A stretch of 64,000 bases of DNA from Pseudomonas syringae. GTDB lineage: Bacteria; Pseudomonadota; Gammaproteobacteria; Pseudomonadales; Pseudomonadaceae. The notes beneath the pieces are model-generated. The model was not told where the DNA came from, made no database searches, and worked only from the letters and a program-made list of their open reading frames with translations. The position numbers were made by a program, and so were the translations under genes. The stretch spans positions 114,689 through 178,688 of the forward strand of contig NZ_LGSI01000005.1 of the NCBI RefSeq assembly GCF_001698815.1, given 5' to 3'. Of this stretch, positions 37,951 to 47,421 are shown one piece after another. Every line of letters starts with the position of its first letter. Within the stretch, counting starts at the first letter, position 1.

Positions 37951-38352
37951 TTACGCAGGCATTGGTGTCGCCGAAGCCACGAACAGCCCGACGATCAAGC
38001 CCATGCCAATGATCCAGGCCAGCGAGCGCAATGCGGCCCAGTCAGCCAGGTAGAAAATGATGTACAGCAGGCGGCTGGTAATGAATAACACCGCGACCAC
38101 ATCGATGGTGACCAATTGCGCGTTGCCCGCAATGTGCGCAATGACCACCGCAGCAATAAAGCCCGGCAGGATCTCGAAACTGTTGAGCTGCGCCGCATGC
38201 GCCCGCGCGGGCAGGCCTTCGAGGTTATTCAGGAAGTTGCGCGGATTGTGGTTGTGCTTGGCGTTGAACTTGCCGCTGGAAAACTTCGCGATACCTGCGC
38301 ACACAATCGGCAGGAAAATCGCGATCAACACACACCAGAAAGCAACCGTCAT
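37951..38352 (-). CDS. MAPEG-family membrane protein
   Basis: This protein of 133 residues has four predicted membrane helices (near 3-22, 60-77, 82-100 and 110-128). HNPRNFLNNLEGLPARAHAAQLNSFE carries the NPR and glutathione-contact Glu/Asn pattern of the MAPEG superfamily. Eukaryotic relatives act on eicosanoids and glutathione; the bacterial function is unknown. It lies 10 nt after the EamA gene in the same direction. Confidence 0.88.
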   Translation of the reverse strand: MTVAFWCVLIAIFLPIVCAGIAKFSSGKFNAKHNHNPRNFLNNLEGLPARAHAAQLNSFEILPGFIAAVVIAHIAGNAQLVTIDVVAVLFITSRLLYIIFYLADWAALRSLAWIIGMGLIVGLFVASATPMPA

Positions 38353-38362
38353 AACAGAATCC

Positions 38363-39202
38363 TTAGAGTTTGAGCTTCATCAGAAGCATGCCGAGCAAAA
38401 CCAGCCCACAAGCTAAGAGCCGAGGCCGGCCGAAAGGTTCTTTCAGGTAACGCATCCCGAACAACACCACCAGAATCACGCTGACTTCACGCAACGCAGC
38501 CGCTTCCGCCACCGAGCCCAGTTGCATCGCCCAAAGCACCAGCGCGTAACTGAGCAACACGCACAGACCGACGCTCAGACCCAGCCGCCATTGTTCGCGC
38601 CAGAACAGGCTGAAGGCCGAACGTTTGTAGACCACCGCCAGCAAGGGGAAAGGCCAGGCGCTGATCAGCGTCAGCCAGATCAGGTAATCCAACGGATGCG
38701 CGCCCAGTTGCAGCGCCTGGCCGTCGATCCAGGTGTAACAGCCGATGCACAGCCCGATCAATCCAACCACCGGCAGCAACGACCAGGGTAGCCGATCGCC
38801 GCCACCGCCCTGCCACAACAGGCACGCCATGCCACAGGGAATCAGCAAAATGCCGAGGATCTGCTGGGTGCTCAGCTGTTCGCCAGCAAAAACAAGCGTC
38901 AGGGCCAATACCACCAATGGCGAAAGACCGCGCATCAATGGATAGACCAGCCCGAGATCGCCGACCCGATACGCCTTGATCAGCAGATAGCGATACAGCA
39001 GCTCGAACAGTGCTGAGGCAATTATCCACGGCCAGACCTGACTAGGCGGCGGTTCAACAAACGCCACGGCCACTATCGCGAAGAGCAATGCCACCAGATC
39101 CATGCTGGCAATCACCAGCAAACGCTCACCGCTGAACTTGATCAGGGTATTCCACGTCGCGTGCAGAAACGCCGCGATCAACACCAAACCCGTAGCCAGC
39201 AA
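38363..39202 (-). CDS. EamA/DMT-family permease
   Basis: This protein of 279 residues has about ten membrane helices in two EamA halves (1-140 and 145-279). It is a drug/metabolite-type exporter or importer of unknown substrate. The start is TTG at 39202, supported by GGGAG 7-8 nt upstream and by the hydrophobic N-terminus MLATGLVLIAAFLHATWNTL. It overlaps no neighbour and probably shares a transcript with the MAPEG gene. Confidence 0.88.
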   Translation of the reverse strand: MLATGLVLIAAFLHATWNTLIKFSGERLLVIASMDLVALLFAIVAVAFVEPPPSQVWPWIIASALFELLYRYLLIKAYRVGDLGLVYPLMRGLSPLVVLALTLVFAGEQLSTQQILGILLIPCGMACLLWQGGGGDRLPWSLLPVVGLIGLCIGCYTWIDGQALQLGAHPLDYLIWLTLISAWPFPLLAVVYKRSAFSLFWREQWRLGLSVGLCVLLSYALVLWAMQLGSVAEAAALREVSVILVVLFGMRYLKEPFGRPRLLACGLVLLGMLLMKLKL

Positions 39203-39280
39203 AACACTCTCCCTGTTCCGACGACATCCGCCTTGTACCTGAGCGCAGAGGATAAAGGATGGGGCGAAGATATGTCCCTG

Positions 39281-39359
39281 GCAGGAGCGAACTTGTTCGC
39301 GAGGCGGTGTTCCTGACGATCGAACGCTCGGCCTATCGCCAACAAGTTGGCTCCTACAG
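39281..39359. repeat. Degenerate REP pair
   Basis: The left arm GCAGGAGCGAACTTGTTCGC pairs imperfectly with GCCAACAAGTTGGCTCCTAC; the right arm has changed two bases on each side of its inner palindrome. Confidence 0.8.
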
Positions 39360-39402
39360 ATGGAGGGCGATCTCGCCTGCGGAAGATTCCATTAACAGCG
39401 GC

Positions 39403-39597
39403 GGTCATAGCCGATCGCTTTGTTCACGGCATCCTTTGCAACGCACGGTGCAACGTCCGCGCCCAGCCGGGGTCAATGCCTGACTGGTTTTACCGGGAAA
39501 GCAATGTGCCTGCATCCGCCGCAGGTCCATCAAACCTTTGCCTGCTGACGTGCAACGTCAGGCGGGCACGCTTTGAATCGTAATGACGGGAATACCG
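39403..39597 (+). promoter_or_regulatory. Possible structured leader before the antiporter gene
   Basis: After the REP the gap holds several nested complementary segments: CCAG/CTGG with GTCA/TGAC inside (about 39458-39488), CCTGC/GCAGG (about 39511-39527) and a strong hairpin CCTGCTGACGT/ACGTCAGGCGG (about 39540-39565) ending about 30 nt before the start codon. This density resembles a riboswitch leader, and cation antiporter genes are known targets of the nhaA-I/II (Li+) RNA motifs. I cannot confirm a match by eye. Confidence 0.35.
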
Positions 39598-40857
39598 ATG
39601 CTTGAACTCGCTGCTGGCTTTATCTGCCTCACCTCGCTGCTCACCTATGTGAACTTTCGATTTATCGGCCTGCCGCCCACCATTGGCGTCATGGTCACCG
39701 CGCTGCTGTTCTCGCTGATCCTGCAAGGCCTGAGTTTTTTGGGTTATCCGGGTCTGGAAGAGCACGTGCAACAGTTGATCGGCCAGATTGATTTTGGCGA
39801 TCTGCTGATGAACTGGATGCTGTCGTTCCTGCTGTTCGCCGGGGCGCTGCACGTCAACCTTGGCGACTTGAAAAGCTATCGCTGGCCCATCGGGTTGCTG
39901 GCGACCTTTGGCGTATTGATCGCCACGACCGTGATCGGCGCGCTGGCGTACTGGATCTTTGGCTGGTTCGGCTGGCACGTGAGTTTCCTGTACTGCCTGC
40001 TGTTCGGTGCACTGATTTCTCCTACCGATCCCATCGCGGTGCTCGGCGTGCTGCGTACCGCCAACGCGTCCAAACCGCTGAAAACCACCATCGTTGGCGA
40101 ATCGCTGTTCAATGACGGCACCGCCGTGGTGGTCTTCACGGTATTGCTGGGCATCGCGCAACTGGGCGAAACCCCGACCGTCGGCGAAACCGCCATGTTG
40201 TTCGTTCACGAAGCTGTGGGCGGCGCGCTGTTCGGCGGCCTGATCGGTTACGCCGTGTACTTGATGATCAAGAGCATCGAGCAGTACCAGATCGAAGTCA
40301 TGCTGACCCTGGCGCTGGTGATCGGCGGCTCGGCGATGTCCACCGAATTGCATGTGTCCGGCCCTATCGCGATGGTCGTCGCCGGTTTGATCATCGGCAA
40401 TCTGGGCCGTAATCTGGCGATGAACGACATGACTCGCCGCTACATGGACGGTTTCTGGGAATTGCTCGATGACATGCTCAACGCCCTGCTGTTCGCACTG
40501 ATCGGCATGGAGCTGTTGCTGTTGCCGTTCTCCTGGTCGCACTTGCTGGCGGCCCGGCTGCTGGCGGTGGCGATTCTGCTGTCGCGTTTCGTCACCGTCG
40601 CGCCCGCTATCCTGTTGTTGCGCCGCTGGAAAACCGTGCCCAAAGGCACGATCCGCATCCTGACCTGGGGCGGCCTGCGCGGTGGGGTTTCCGTGGCGCT
40701 GGCTTTGGCGCTGCCTTTGGGGCCGGAGCGCGACCTGCTGCTGAGCATCACGTATATCGTGGTGCTGTCGTCGATCCTGTTGCAGGGTTTGACGATTGGC
40801 AAACTGGTCAAGGCCGTGACCCGCGACCAGCCGCAAGAGCAGAATGCCGGGCACTGA
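39598..40857 (+). CDS. CPA1-family Na+/H+ antiporter
   Basis: This protein of 419 residues has about twelve membrane helices. The ion-binding motif is GALISPTDPIAVLG, followed by GESLFNDGTAVVVF and WGGLRGGVSVALALALP, all typical of NhaP/CPA1 cation:proton antiporters. It exchanges Na+ or another monovalent cation for protons at the inner membrane. I chose the ATG at 39598 (MLELAAGFICLTSLL) because ACGGGA precedes it at suitable spacing; an ATG at 39583 is also in frame. Confidence 0.9.
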   Translation: MLELAAGFICLTSLLTYVNFRFIGLPPTIGVMVTALLFSLILQGLSFLGYPGLEEHVQQLIGQIDFGDLLMNWMLSFLLFAGALHVNLGDLKSYRWPIGLLATFGVLIATTVIGALAYWIFGWFGWHVSFLYCLLFGALISPTDPIAVLGVLRTANASKPLKTTIVGESLFNDGTAVVVFTVLLGIAQLGETPTVGETAMLFVHEAVGGALFGGLIGYAVYLMIKSIEQYQIEVMLTLALVIGGSAMSTELHVSGPIAMVVAGLIIGNLGRNLAMNDMTRRYMDGFWELLDDMLNALLFALIGMELLLLPFSWSHLLAARLLAVAILLSRFVTVAPAILLLRRWKTVPKGTIRILTWGGLRGGVSVALALALPLGPERDLLLSITYIVVLSSILLQGLTIGKLVKAVTRDQPQEQNAGH

Positions 40858-40948
40858 TTCTGCGATTGCTGTCATGACCCTTGCGATTGGCTAAGATGCC
40901 ACGACCGCCAGCCCACGCTGTTGGTTCTATTGATGCTCAGGAGCACCC

Positions 40949-41761
40949 ATGTCCCGCGAAGAGGAGACCGCCGTTGTCGGCGGCGCACCCATGATTCCCG
41001 CCCAGCGCCGGGAGTTGATGCTGCGCCAGTTGCGCAAGCAGCAGGTGCTCAGCGTGCATCAACTGGTGGAAATGTTCGACTGCTCGCACATGACCATTCG
41101 CCGGGATATCGCCCTGCTGGAACAGGAAGGCCGCGCCTATTCCGTCACTGGCGGGGTGCGCATTGCCAGTCAATTGCACAGCGAACCCAGCCATCAGTCC
41201 AAGGCCGTAGTCGAACTGCCGCAAAAACAAGGCATGGCACGCCTCGCGGCCGGCTTGCTGCACCCGGACATGACGGTCTACCTCGACGCAGGCACCAGCA
41301 CGCTGGAAATTGTCCCGCACATCGTCGCGCTGCCCGGCATGACCGTGGTGACCAACGACTTCGGCATCGTCAGCGCCCTGGCTGACGCCGGCCATGTCGA
41401 CGTGATCCACACCGGCGGCCTGCTCGACCACCCGAACCGCTCCTGCGTCGGAGGCCTCGCGGCAGCCACCTTGCGCCAACTGGCCACCGACATCGCCTTC
41501 ATGTCCACCAGTTCCTGGGACCTGCAACGCGGCACCACCACGCCGTCAGCGCTCAAGGTCGAGGTCAAGCAAGCGGCCATGCAGTCCGCATCGCAAACCG
41601 TACTGGTCGCCACCAGCTCCAAATACGGCACCTTCGGCATGTACAAAATCTCCGCGCTGGAACAGTTCGACATCATCATCAGCGACGCCGCCCTGGCGGA
41701 AGCGGCTGCCGACGGGATTCGCAAGCAGCGGGTGGAGTTGTTGTTGGCGGCGGTCGAGTAG
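40949..41761 (+). CDS. DeoR-family regulator of threonate operon
   Basis: This regulator of 270 residues has an N-terminal winged helix (about 20-75; SVHQLVEMFDCSHMTIRRDIALLEQ) and a C-terminal DeoR sensor domain (about 90-250; MTVYLDAGTSTLEIVPHI, VVTNDFGIVSAL, HTGGLLDHPNRSCVGG) that binds a sugar phosphate. It lies just upstream of ltnD and the rest of the L-threonate genes in the same direction and is probably their repressor. AGGAG stands before the ATG. Confidence 0.9.
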   Translation: MSREEETAVVGGAPMIPAQRRELMLRQLRKQQVLSVHQLVEMFDCSHMTIRRDIALLEQEGRAYSVTGGVRIASQLHSEPSHQSKAVVELPQKQGMARLAAGLLHPDMTVYLDAGTSTLEIVPHIVALPGMTVVTNDFGIVSALADAGHVDVIHTGGLLDHPNRSCVGGLAAATLRQLATDIAFMSTSSWDLQRGTTTPSALKVEVKQAAMQSASQTVLVATSSKYGTFGMYKISALEQFDIIISDAALAEAAADGIRKQRVELLLAAVE

Positions 41762-41773
41762 AGCAATAAACCC

Positions 41774-41861
41774 GTTAGAGCGAGGCTTGCCCGCGAATCG
41801 TTTACCCATCGACACCTCAATTGACTGACCTGACGCCTTCGCGGGCAAGCCTCGCTCCAAC
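41774..41861. repeat. REP pair after the DeoR gene
   Basis: GTTAGAGCGAGGCTTGCCCG (one base changed from the usual GTTGGAGC) pairs with CGGGCAAGCCTCGCTCCAAC ending at 41861. Confidence 0.88.
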
Positions 41862-41862
41862 G

Positions 41863-41973
41863 GGCCGGGATCCGCGCGAGCTCTTGTAGGAGCGGATTCA
41901 TCCGCGAGACTTCGGCACTATCAACACCCTTATCGACTGCCCCACCGCTCTCCCGGATAAATCCGGTCCTACA
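41863..41973. repeat. Composite REP with shared 27-bp motif
   Basis: It begins with the 27-bp motif also seen at 34959-34985 and is directly followed by a REP arm GTAGGAGCGGATTCATCCGC (41886 onward). The right arm GGATAAATCCGGTCCTAC (to 41972) belongs to another subtype. It adjoins the REP pair at 41774-41861. The gap 41762-42156 holds these repeats and an operator cluster but no gene. Confidence 0.75.
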
Positions 41974-42027
41974 GGGACGGCGCTTGGCTGCGCGAGATAT
42001 TTTCCGTGATCCAAAAAACCTATCGAT

Positions 42028-42092
42028 GTGAATCCATGTGAACAACAAAAAATACTTCACATTATTTGCTCACTGATTCACTATCTGTTCAC
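42028..42092 (+). promoter_or_regulatory. Cluster of GTGAA/TTCAC boxes before ltnD
   Basis: GTGAA occurs at 42028 and 42038 (10 bp apart). TTCAC occurs at 42056, 42077 and 42088 (21 and 11 bp apart), with a TCAC at 42070. The boxes are in opposite orientation on the two sides, on nearly the same helix face. This is a strong candidate operator for the adjacent DeoR-type regulator, 65 nt before the ltnD start. Confidence 0.6.
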
Positions 42093-42156
42093 AGCACAGA
42101 ACAATACTGACCGATTGCTGGCACCACGAGCATCGGCACACACCGAGGAATACAGC

Positions 42157-43062
42157 ATGAATAACAAGAATGTCGGCGTTATTGGCTTGGGTGCGATGGG
42201 TTTGGGCATTGCCCGCTCGTTGCTGCGCAGTGGCTTCAACGTGCATGCCTGTGACGTGCGTACCAGCGTGACCGAGCAGTTCGCCAGCGAAGGCGGCGTC
42301 GCGTGCGCTTCCCCGGCGGCGATGGCGGCGGATTGCGATGTGATCATCACTGTGGTGGTCAACGCCGAGCAGACCGAAACCGTCCTGTTCGGTGAGAACG
42401 GCGCCATTGCTGCGCTGCGTCCCGGCAGTCTGGTAATCGGTTGCGCCACCGTCGCGCCGACTTTCGCCATTGAGCTGGGCGAACGCCTGGCCGAGCAGAA
42501 TCTGCTGTATCTCGACGCGCCTATCTCCGGCGGCGCAGCCAAGGCTGCTGCTGGCCAGATGACCATGATGACTTCCGGCCCGGCTGAATCCTACGCCAAG
42601 GCGCAGGCCATCCTTGATGGCATGGCCGGCAAGGTCTATCGCCTGGGCGATGTTCACGGTCTGGGCTCGAAAGTAAAAATCATCAATCAGTTGCTGGCTG
42701 GCGTACACATTGCCGCCAGTGCCGAAGCCATGGCGTTGGGCCTGCGTGAAGGCGTCGACGCCGACGCGCTTTACGAAGTGATCACCAACAGCGCCGGCAA
42801 CTCGTGGATGTTTGAAAACCGCGTGCCGCACATTCTCAAGGCGGATTACACCCCGCTGTCGGCCGTGGACATTTTCGTCAAGGATCTGGGCCTGGTCCTG
42901 GATACCGCCCGCGCCAGCAAATTCCCGCTGCCGCTGTCGGCCACCGCGCACCAGATGTTCATGCAGGCTTCCAGCGCCGGTTTCGGTCGCGAAGACGATT
43001 CCGCAGTAATCAAGATTTTCCCAGGCATCGAACTGCCTAAAGCCAAGCCTGATCAAGCCTGA
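42157..43062 (+). CDS. ltnD: L-threonate dehydrogenase
   Basis: This enzyme of 301 residues belongs to the beta-hydroxyacid dehydrogenase family. It has the NAD fold GVIGLGAMGLGIARSLL, the substrate motif LDAPISGGAAKAAAGQ and the catalytic Lys in GLGSKVKIINQLLAG. It oxidises L-threonate to 2-oxo-tetronate. GAGGA precedes the ATG at 42157; the longer reading from 42028 would include the operator region. It is the first catabolic gene after the regulator. Confidence 0.92.
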   Translation: MNNKNVGVIGLGAMGLGIARSLLRSGFNVHACDVRTSVTEQFASEGGVACASPAAMAADCDVIITVVVNAEQTETVLFGENGAIAALRPGSLVIGCATVAPTFAIELGERLAEQNLLYLDAPISGGAAKAAAGQMTMMTSGPAESYAKAQAILDGMAGKVYRLGDVHGLGSKVKIINQLLAGVHIAASAEAMALGLREGVDADALYEVITNSAGNSWMFENRVPHILKADYTPLSAVDIFVKDLGLVLDTARASKFPLPLSATAHQMFMQASSAGFGREDDSAVIKIFPGIELPKAKPDQA

Positions 43063-43072
43063 GGAGCGTTAG

Positions 43073-44365
43073 ATGAGTAATTCTCCTGTGCGCCCTTTGC
43101 TGGGCTGCATTGCCGACGACTTCACCGGCGCCACCGATCTGGCCAACATGCTGGTGCGCGGCGGCATGCGCACGGTGCAAAGCATCGGTATTCCCACGGC
43201 GGAAATGGCCGCTGGCCTGGACGCCGACGCCATTGTCATCGCCCTGAAATCCCGCACCACGCCTGCCGCCGAAGCCGTCGCCGAATCAATGGCCGCGCTG
43301 GAATGGCTGCGCGAACGCGGTTGCGAGCAGATTTTCTTCAAGTATTGCTCGACCTTCGATTCCACTGCCGCCGGCAATATTGGCCAGGTCAGCGAGGCAT
43401 TGCTGAAGCAACTCGGCAGCGACTTCACCCTGGCTTGCCCGGCATTCCCGGAAAACGGCCGGACGATCTTTCGCGGGCATCTGTTCGTACAGGATCAACT
43501 GCTCAATGAATGCGGCATGCAGCATCACCCGCTGACGCCGATGACCGATGCCAATCTGGTGCGCGTGCTGCAATCGCAAACCGAACTGAAAGTCGGCCTG
43601 CTGCGTTACGACAGCATCGCCAAGGGCGTTGAAGGCGTGCGCAGCAAGATTGCCGAGTTGCGCGCCGATGGCGTGAGCATGGCAATTGCCGATGTGCTGT
43701 CCGATGCCGACCTGTACACGCTGGGCGAAGCCTGTGCTGACTTGCCGTTGCTGACCGGCGGCTCGGGCCTGGCTCTGGGTCTGCCGGGGAATTTCCGCAA
43801 GGCTGGCAAGTTGCGCGACATCGACGCGTCGCAGCTCGAATCAGTCAGCGGCGGTGAAGTGGTTCTGGCCGGTAGCGCTTCGGTGGCGACCAACGGTCAG
43901 GTTGCGGCCTGGCTGGAAGCCAAACGCCCTGCCCTGCGCATTGATCCGCTGGAACTCGCCGCGGGCCGTCCCGTTGTCGAGCAAGCGCTGGAGTTCGCCC
44001 GAAAATCAGTCGAAACCGTGCTGATCTACGCGACCAGCACGCCGGATGAAGTCAAAGCCGTGCAGCAACAACTGGGCGTCGAACGCGCCGGAGCCATGGT
44101 CGAGGATGCCTTGGGGCAGATCGCCAAAGGTTTGCTCAACGCTGGCGTGCGTCGTTTCGTGGTGGCCGGTGGCGAAACTTCCGGCGCGGTAGTTCAGGCC
44201 CTCGGCGTGCACTTGCTGCACATCGGCGCGCAGATCGATCCGGGTGTTCCGGCCACGGTGAGCAGCGGCTCGCAACCGCTGGCACTGGCGCTCAAATCCG
44301 GCAACTTCGGTGGCCGCGACTTCTTCAGCAAGGCCCTCAAGCAACTGGCGGGGGAAGCGCCATGA
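43073..44365 (+). CDS. otnK: 3-oxo-tetronate kinase
   Basis: This DUF1537 kinase of 430 residues has an N-domain (about 1-245) that begins GCIADDFTGATDLANMLVRGG, the family substrate motif, and a C-terminal nucleotide-binding domain (about 255-425; FVVAGGETSGAVVQALG). It phosphorylates 3-oxo-tetronate at the 4 position using ATP. The RBS is GGAG just before the ATG, 10 nt after ltnD. Its stop overlaps the otnC start (ATGA). Confidence 0.93.
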   Translation: MSNSPVRPLLGCIADDFTGATDLANMLVRGGMRTVQSIGIPTAEMAAGLDADAIVIALKSRTTPAAEAVAESMAALEWLRERGCEQIFFKYCSTFDSTAAGNIGQVSEALLKQLGSDFTLACPAFPENGRTIFRGHLFVQDQLLNECGMQHHPLTPMTDANLVRVLQSQTELKVGLLRYDSIAKGVEGVRSKIAELRADGVSMAIADVLSDADLYTLGEACADLPLLTGGSGLALGLPGNFRKAGKLRDIDASQLESVSGGEVVLAGSASVATNGQVAAWLEAKRPALRIDPLELAAGRPVVEQALEFARKSVETVLIYATSTPDEVKAVQQQLGVERAGAMVEDALGQIAKGLLNAGVRRFVVAGGETSGAVVQALGVHLLHIGAQIDPGVPATVSSGSQPLALALKSGNFGGRDFFSKALKQLAGEAP

Positions 44366-45000
44366 GTGCCGAAAACGCCCTGCGCGACGAGATCTGTGAC
44401 ATCGGCCGCCTGCTTTATGGTCGCGGTTACACCGTCGGCAGTGCCGGGAATATCAGCGCACGGCTGGATGACGGCTGGCTGATCACGCCGACCGACGCCT
44501 GCCTTGGTCGCCTGGACCCGACGCAAATCGCCAAGGTCAATCTGGCCGGTGAATGGGTTTCCGGCGCCAAGCCTTCCAAGACGTTGGCGCTGCACCGCGA
44601 AGTCTATGACCGCAATCCCGGCGTGGGCGGCGTGGTGCATACCCATTCGACGCATCTGGTGGCGCTGACGCTGGCTGGCGTCTGGCAGCAGGACAACATC
44701 CTGCCGCCCTTGACCCCGTATCAGGTCATGAAAGTCGGCCAGATTCCGCTGATCGGCTACGAGCGTCCGGGTTCGCCGAAGGTCGCCGAGCGCGTCGCGC
44801 AACTGGCCAACAGCGTGCGCGGCGTGATGCTCGAACGCCTCGGCCCGGTGATCTGGGAAAGTTCGGTGGCCAAGGCCGCCTATGCCCTGGAAGAACTGGA
44901 AGAGACCGCACGTTTGTGGCTGATGACCGATCCCAAACCTGAGCCGCTGGATGCAGCGGCACTGGAAGAGTTGCGTCAGGTTTTCGGGGCGAAATGGTAA
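44362..45000 (+). CDS. otnC: 3-oxo-tetronate 4-phosphate decarboxylase
   Basis: This class II aldolase/adducin-family enzyme of 212 residues carries the metal motif HTHSTHLVALTL, the N-terminal SAGNISARLDDGWLITPT and the catalytic Glu region. It removes CO2 from 3-oxo-tetronate 4-phosphate to give dihydroxyacetone phosphate. It overlaps otnK by four bases, so translation is coupled. Confidence 0.93.
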   Translation: MSAENALRDEICDIGRLLYGRGYTVGSAGNISARLDDGWLITPTDACLGRLDPTQIAKVNLAGEWVSGAKPSKTLALHREVYDRNPGVGGVVHTHSTHLVALTLAGVWQQDNILPPLTPYQVMKVGQIPLIGYERPGSPKVAERVAQLANSVRGVMLERLGPVIWESSVAKAAYALEELEETARLWLMTDPKPEPLDAAALEELRQVFGAKW

Positions 45001-45016
45001 TTCGCAACAAGTGATC

Positions 45017-45039
45017 GAGCGTCGCCCGACGACGCTCGG
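45017..45039. repeat. Short hairpin after otnC
   Basis: CGAGCGTCG and CGACGCTCG are exact complements with a 4-5 base centre. There is no T-run, so it is more likely an mRNA-stability or processing structure between otnC and the permease. Confidence 0.6.
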
Positions 45040-45066
45040 CAACAACAATAACAACAGGACTAGAGC

Positions 45067-45147
45067 ATGACTTACCCACACCGCGTCACTTTCAGGATCT
45101 GCTTGCGCCCCGCCTCGCCCAACCTGCGCGGGAGTGCTCAGGCATGA
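45067..45147 (+). CDS. 26-residue ORF coupled to the permease
   Basis: An ATG at 45067 with AGGA 7 nt upstream opens an ORF of 26 residues (starts MTYPHRVTFRICLRPAS). Its TGA overlaps the permease ATG (ATGA). The product is basic with no recognised motif. It may be a leader peptide that couples or regulates permease translation, or a remnant. Too short for most gene finders. Confidence 0.4.
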   Translation: MTYPHRVTFRICLRPASPNLRGSAQA

Positions 45148-46601
45148 CTCCATTAATGCTGATGTTGATTGCCGGAGCCGGCATCGCAGTGCTGTTGTTT
45201 CTGGTCCTCAAGTACAAATTCCAGCCGTTCGTGGCATTGATGCTGGTGAGTATCATCGTCGCGCTGGTGGCGGGTGTGAAACCGGCCGATCTGGTTGCCA
45301 CCATTGAAGGCGGCATGGGTAAGACCCTCGGCCACATTGCGATCATCATTGCCCTAGGCGCGATGATCGGACGCATCATCGAGCTGTCCGGCGGCGCTGA
45401 AGCGCTGGCCAAGACCCTGATCAATCGCTTCGGCAACAAGCGCACGCCACTGGCGCTGACCGTCGCGGGTTTCATTGTCGGAATTCCGGTGTTCTTCGAA
45501 GTCGGCGTGATCATTCTCATGCCGCTGGCCTATGGTGTGGCCCGCGCGGCGCGCAAACCGCTGCTGATCTTCGCCCTGCCGATGTGTGCGGCATTGCTGT
45601 CGGTGCATGCCTTCCTGCCGCCACATCCGGGCGCCGTTGCAGCAGCCGGTCAACTGGGTGCGGATCTGGGTCGCGTATTGATGTTCGGCATTCCAATGGT
45701 CGCCGTATTGAGCCTGATCGGTTACTTCATCGCCGGGCGCATGACGCGCACCACCTATCCGATGACCGACGACATTCGTGCCGAAGTCTACGGCCCGCAC
45801 ATCACCAATCAGGATCTGCAAGCCTGGGCACGTGATGACTATTCCAACACCAGCGAAGCAGCTCACGCGCAAAAACTGGGTCTGGAAGAAAGCGCCAGCA
45901 GCCTGGCCGCAAGCCTTCCGCCAGCGCCTGCACCGGGTTTCGGGCTGATCGTTGCTCTGATTCTGCTGCCTATCGTATTGATTCTGCTTGGTACGCTGGC
46001 CACCACCATGCTGCCGGTTGAATCGACCCTGCGCAGCATTCTGACGGTACTGGGCGCACCGCTGGTGGCGCTGTTGCTCGACACATTGCTGTGCGCCTGG
46101 TTGCTGGGTTCGCGTCGCGGCTGGAGTCGCACGCAGGTTTCCGACGTGATCGGTTCGGCGCTGCCGGGTGTCGCCATGGTGATCCTGATCGCCGGTGCGG
46201 GCGGCGTGTTCGGCAAGGTGCTGGTGGATACCGGTATCGGCGCGGTGGTCTCCGAAGCGTTGCGTACTACTGGCTTGCCAGTGCTGGCCCTGGGCTTTCT
46301 GCTGACCCTGTTGTTGCGTGCAGTGCAAGGTTCCACCACCGTTGCGCTGGTGACTACCGCTGGTATTCTCAGCCCATTGATTGCCACCCTGAACCTGACC
46401 CCGAACCACCTGGCGCTGCTGTGTCTGGCCATGGGCGGTGGCGGTCTGGCGATGTCGCACATCAACGATGCCGGTTACTGGATGTTCACCAAACTGGCCG
46501 GACTCAACGTCGGCGATGGCCTGCGCACCTGGACCGTTCTGGTAACGGTGCTGGGCACGCTGGGCTTCCTGACCACCCTGGTGATCTGGCCATTCGTCTG
46601 A
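45144..46601 (+). CDS. GntP-family permease (probable threonate transporter)
   Basis: This protein of 485 residues has about twelve to fourteen membrane helices and the GntP-family segments ([51 protein letters not shown]). The family carries gluconate and related sugar acids with protons. Placed between otnC and otnI, it probably imports L-threonate or a related tetronate. Its start overlaps the 26-residue ORF. Confidence 0.9.
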   Translation: MTPLMLMLIAGAGIAVLLFLVLKYKFQPFVALMLVSIIVALVAGVKPADLVATIEGGMGKTLGHIAIIIALGAMIGRIIELSGGAEALAKTLINRFGNKRTPLALTVAGFIVGIPVFFEVGVIILMPLAYGVARAARKPLLIFALPMCAALLSVHAFLPPHPGAVAAAGQLGADLGRVLMFGIPMVAVLSLIGYFIAGRMTRTTYPMTDDIRAEVYGPHITNQDLQAWARDDYSNTSEAAHAQKLGLEESASSLAASLPPAPAPGFGLIVALILLPIVLILLGTLATTMLPVESTLRSILTVLGAPLVALLLDTLLCAWLLGSRRGWSRTQVSDVIGSALPGVAMVILIAGAGGVFGKVLVDTGIGAVVSEALRTTGLPVLALGFLLTLLLRAVQGSTTVALVTTAGILSPLIATLNLTPNHLALLCLAMGGGGLAMSHINDAGYWMFTKLAGLNVGDGLRTWTVLVTVLGTLGFLTTLVIWPFV

Positions 46602-46623
46602 TCTTATAAAGACTGGAGTTCAC

Positions 46624-47412
46624 ATGCCTCGTTTCGCTGCCAACCTCAGCATGCTTTATCCGCAACACGATTTTCTCGGGCGCTTCGCTGCAGCCGCGGC
46701 TGATGGTTTCGAAGCGGTCGAGTATCTGTTCCCTTATGACTTCAGCGCGCAGGAGCTCAAGCAACACCTGAGCGATAACGGTCTGGTCCAGGCGCTGTTC
46801 AATGCGCCGCCGGGTGACTGGGCGGCGGACGAACGCGGCATTGCTTCGTTGCCGGGGCGCGAAAGCGAATTCCGCATCGGCATCGAACGCGCCCTTGATT
46901 ACGCCAGCGTGCTGGGCAATGACCGGATACATGTCATGGCTGGCCTGTTGCCAAGCGAAGCGCTGCGTGAGCGTCATCAGGCGGTGTATCTGGAGAACCT
47001 CGGTTACGCCGCAGAGCAGGCGGCCAAGGCCGGGATCACGGTCTTGATCGAACCGATCAACACCCGCGACATGCCGGGCTTCTTCCTTAATCGTCAGGAT
47101 CAGGCGCAGGCGATCTGCAAGGAAGTCGGTGCAGCCAACCTCAAGGTGCAATTCGACTTCTATCACTGCCAGATTGTCGAAGGCGACGTGATCTCCAAAC
47201 TGCGCCGGGATTTCGCCGGTGTGGGTCATATCCAGATCGCAGGTGTGCCGGATCGCCACGAACCGGACATGGGCGAACTCAACTACACATGGTTGTTCGA
47301 GGAAATCGACCGGCTGGGTTACACCGGCTGGATCGGTTGCGAATACCGGCCGAAGGGTGACACCAGCGAAGGTTTGCAGTGGTTGCGGGATTGGCGCGCG
47401 GCCAAAGCGTAA
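46624..47412 (+). CDS. otnI: 2-oxo-tetronate isomerase
   Basis: This protein of 262 residues has a hydroxypyruvate-isomerase-like TIM barrel ([66 protein letters not shown]) with metal-binding Glu and His residues. It converts 2-oxo-tetronate to 3-oxo-tetronate, the substrate of OtnK. It is the last threonate gene; TGGAG precedes the ATG. Confidence 0.92.
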   Translation: MPRFAANLSMLYPQHDFLGRFAAAAADGFEAVEYLFPYDFSAQELKQHLSDNGLVQALFNAPPGDWAADERGIASLPGRESEFRIGIERALDYASVLGNDRIHVMAGLLPSEALRERHQAVYLENLGYAAEQAAKAGITVLIEPINTRDMPGFFLNRQDQAQAICKEVGAANLKVQFDFYHCQIVEGDVISKLRRDFAGVGHIQIAGVPDRHEPDMGELNYTWLFEEIDRLGYTGWIGCEYRPKGDTSEGLQWLRDWRAAKA

Positions 47413-47421
47413 ATTCGCATC

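Noticed and set aside
39490..40875. 461-codon minus-strand ORF opposite the antiporter
   Set aside because: Gln/His/Arg-rich shadow with no motif.
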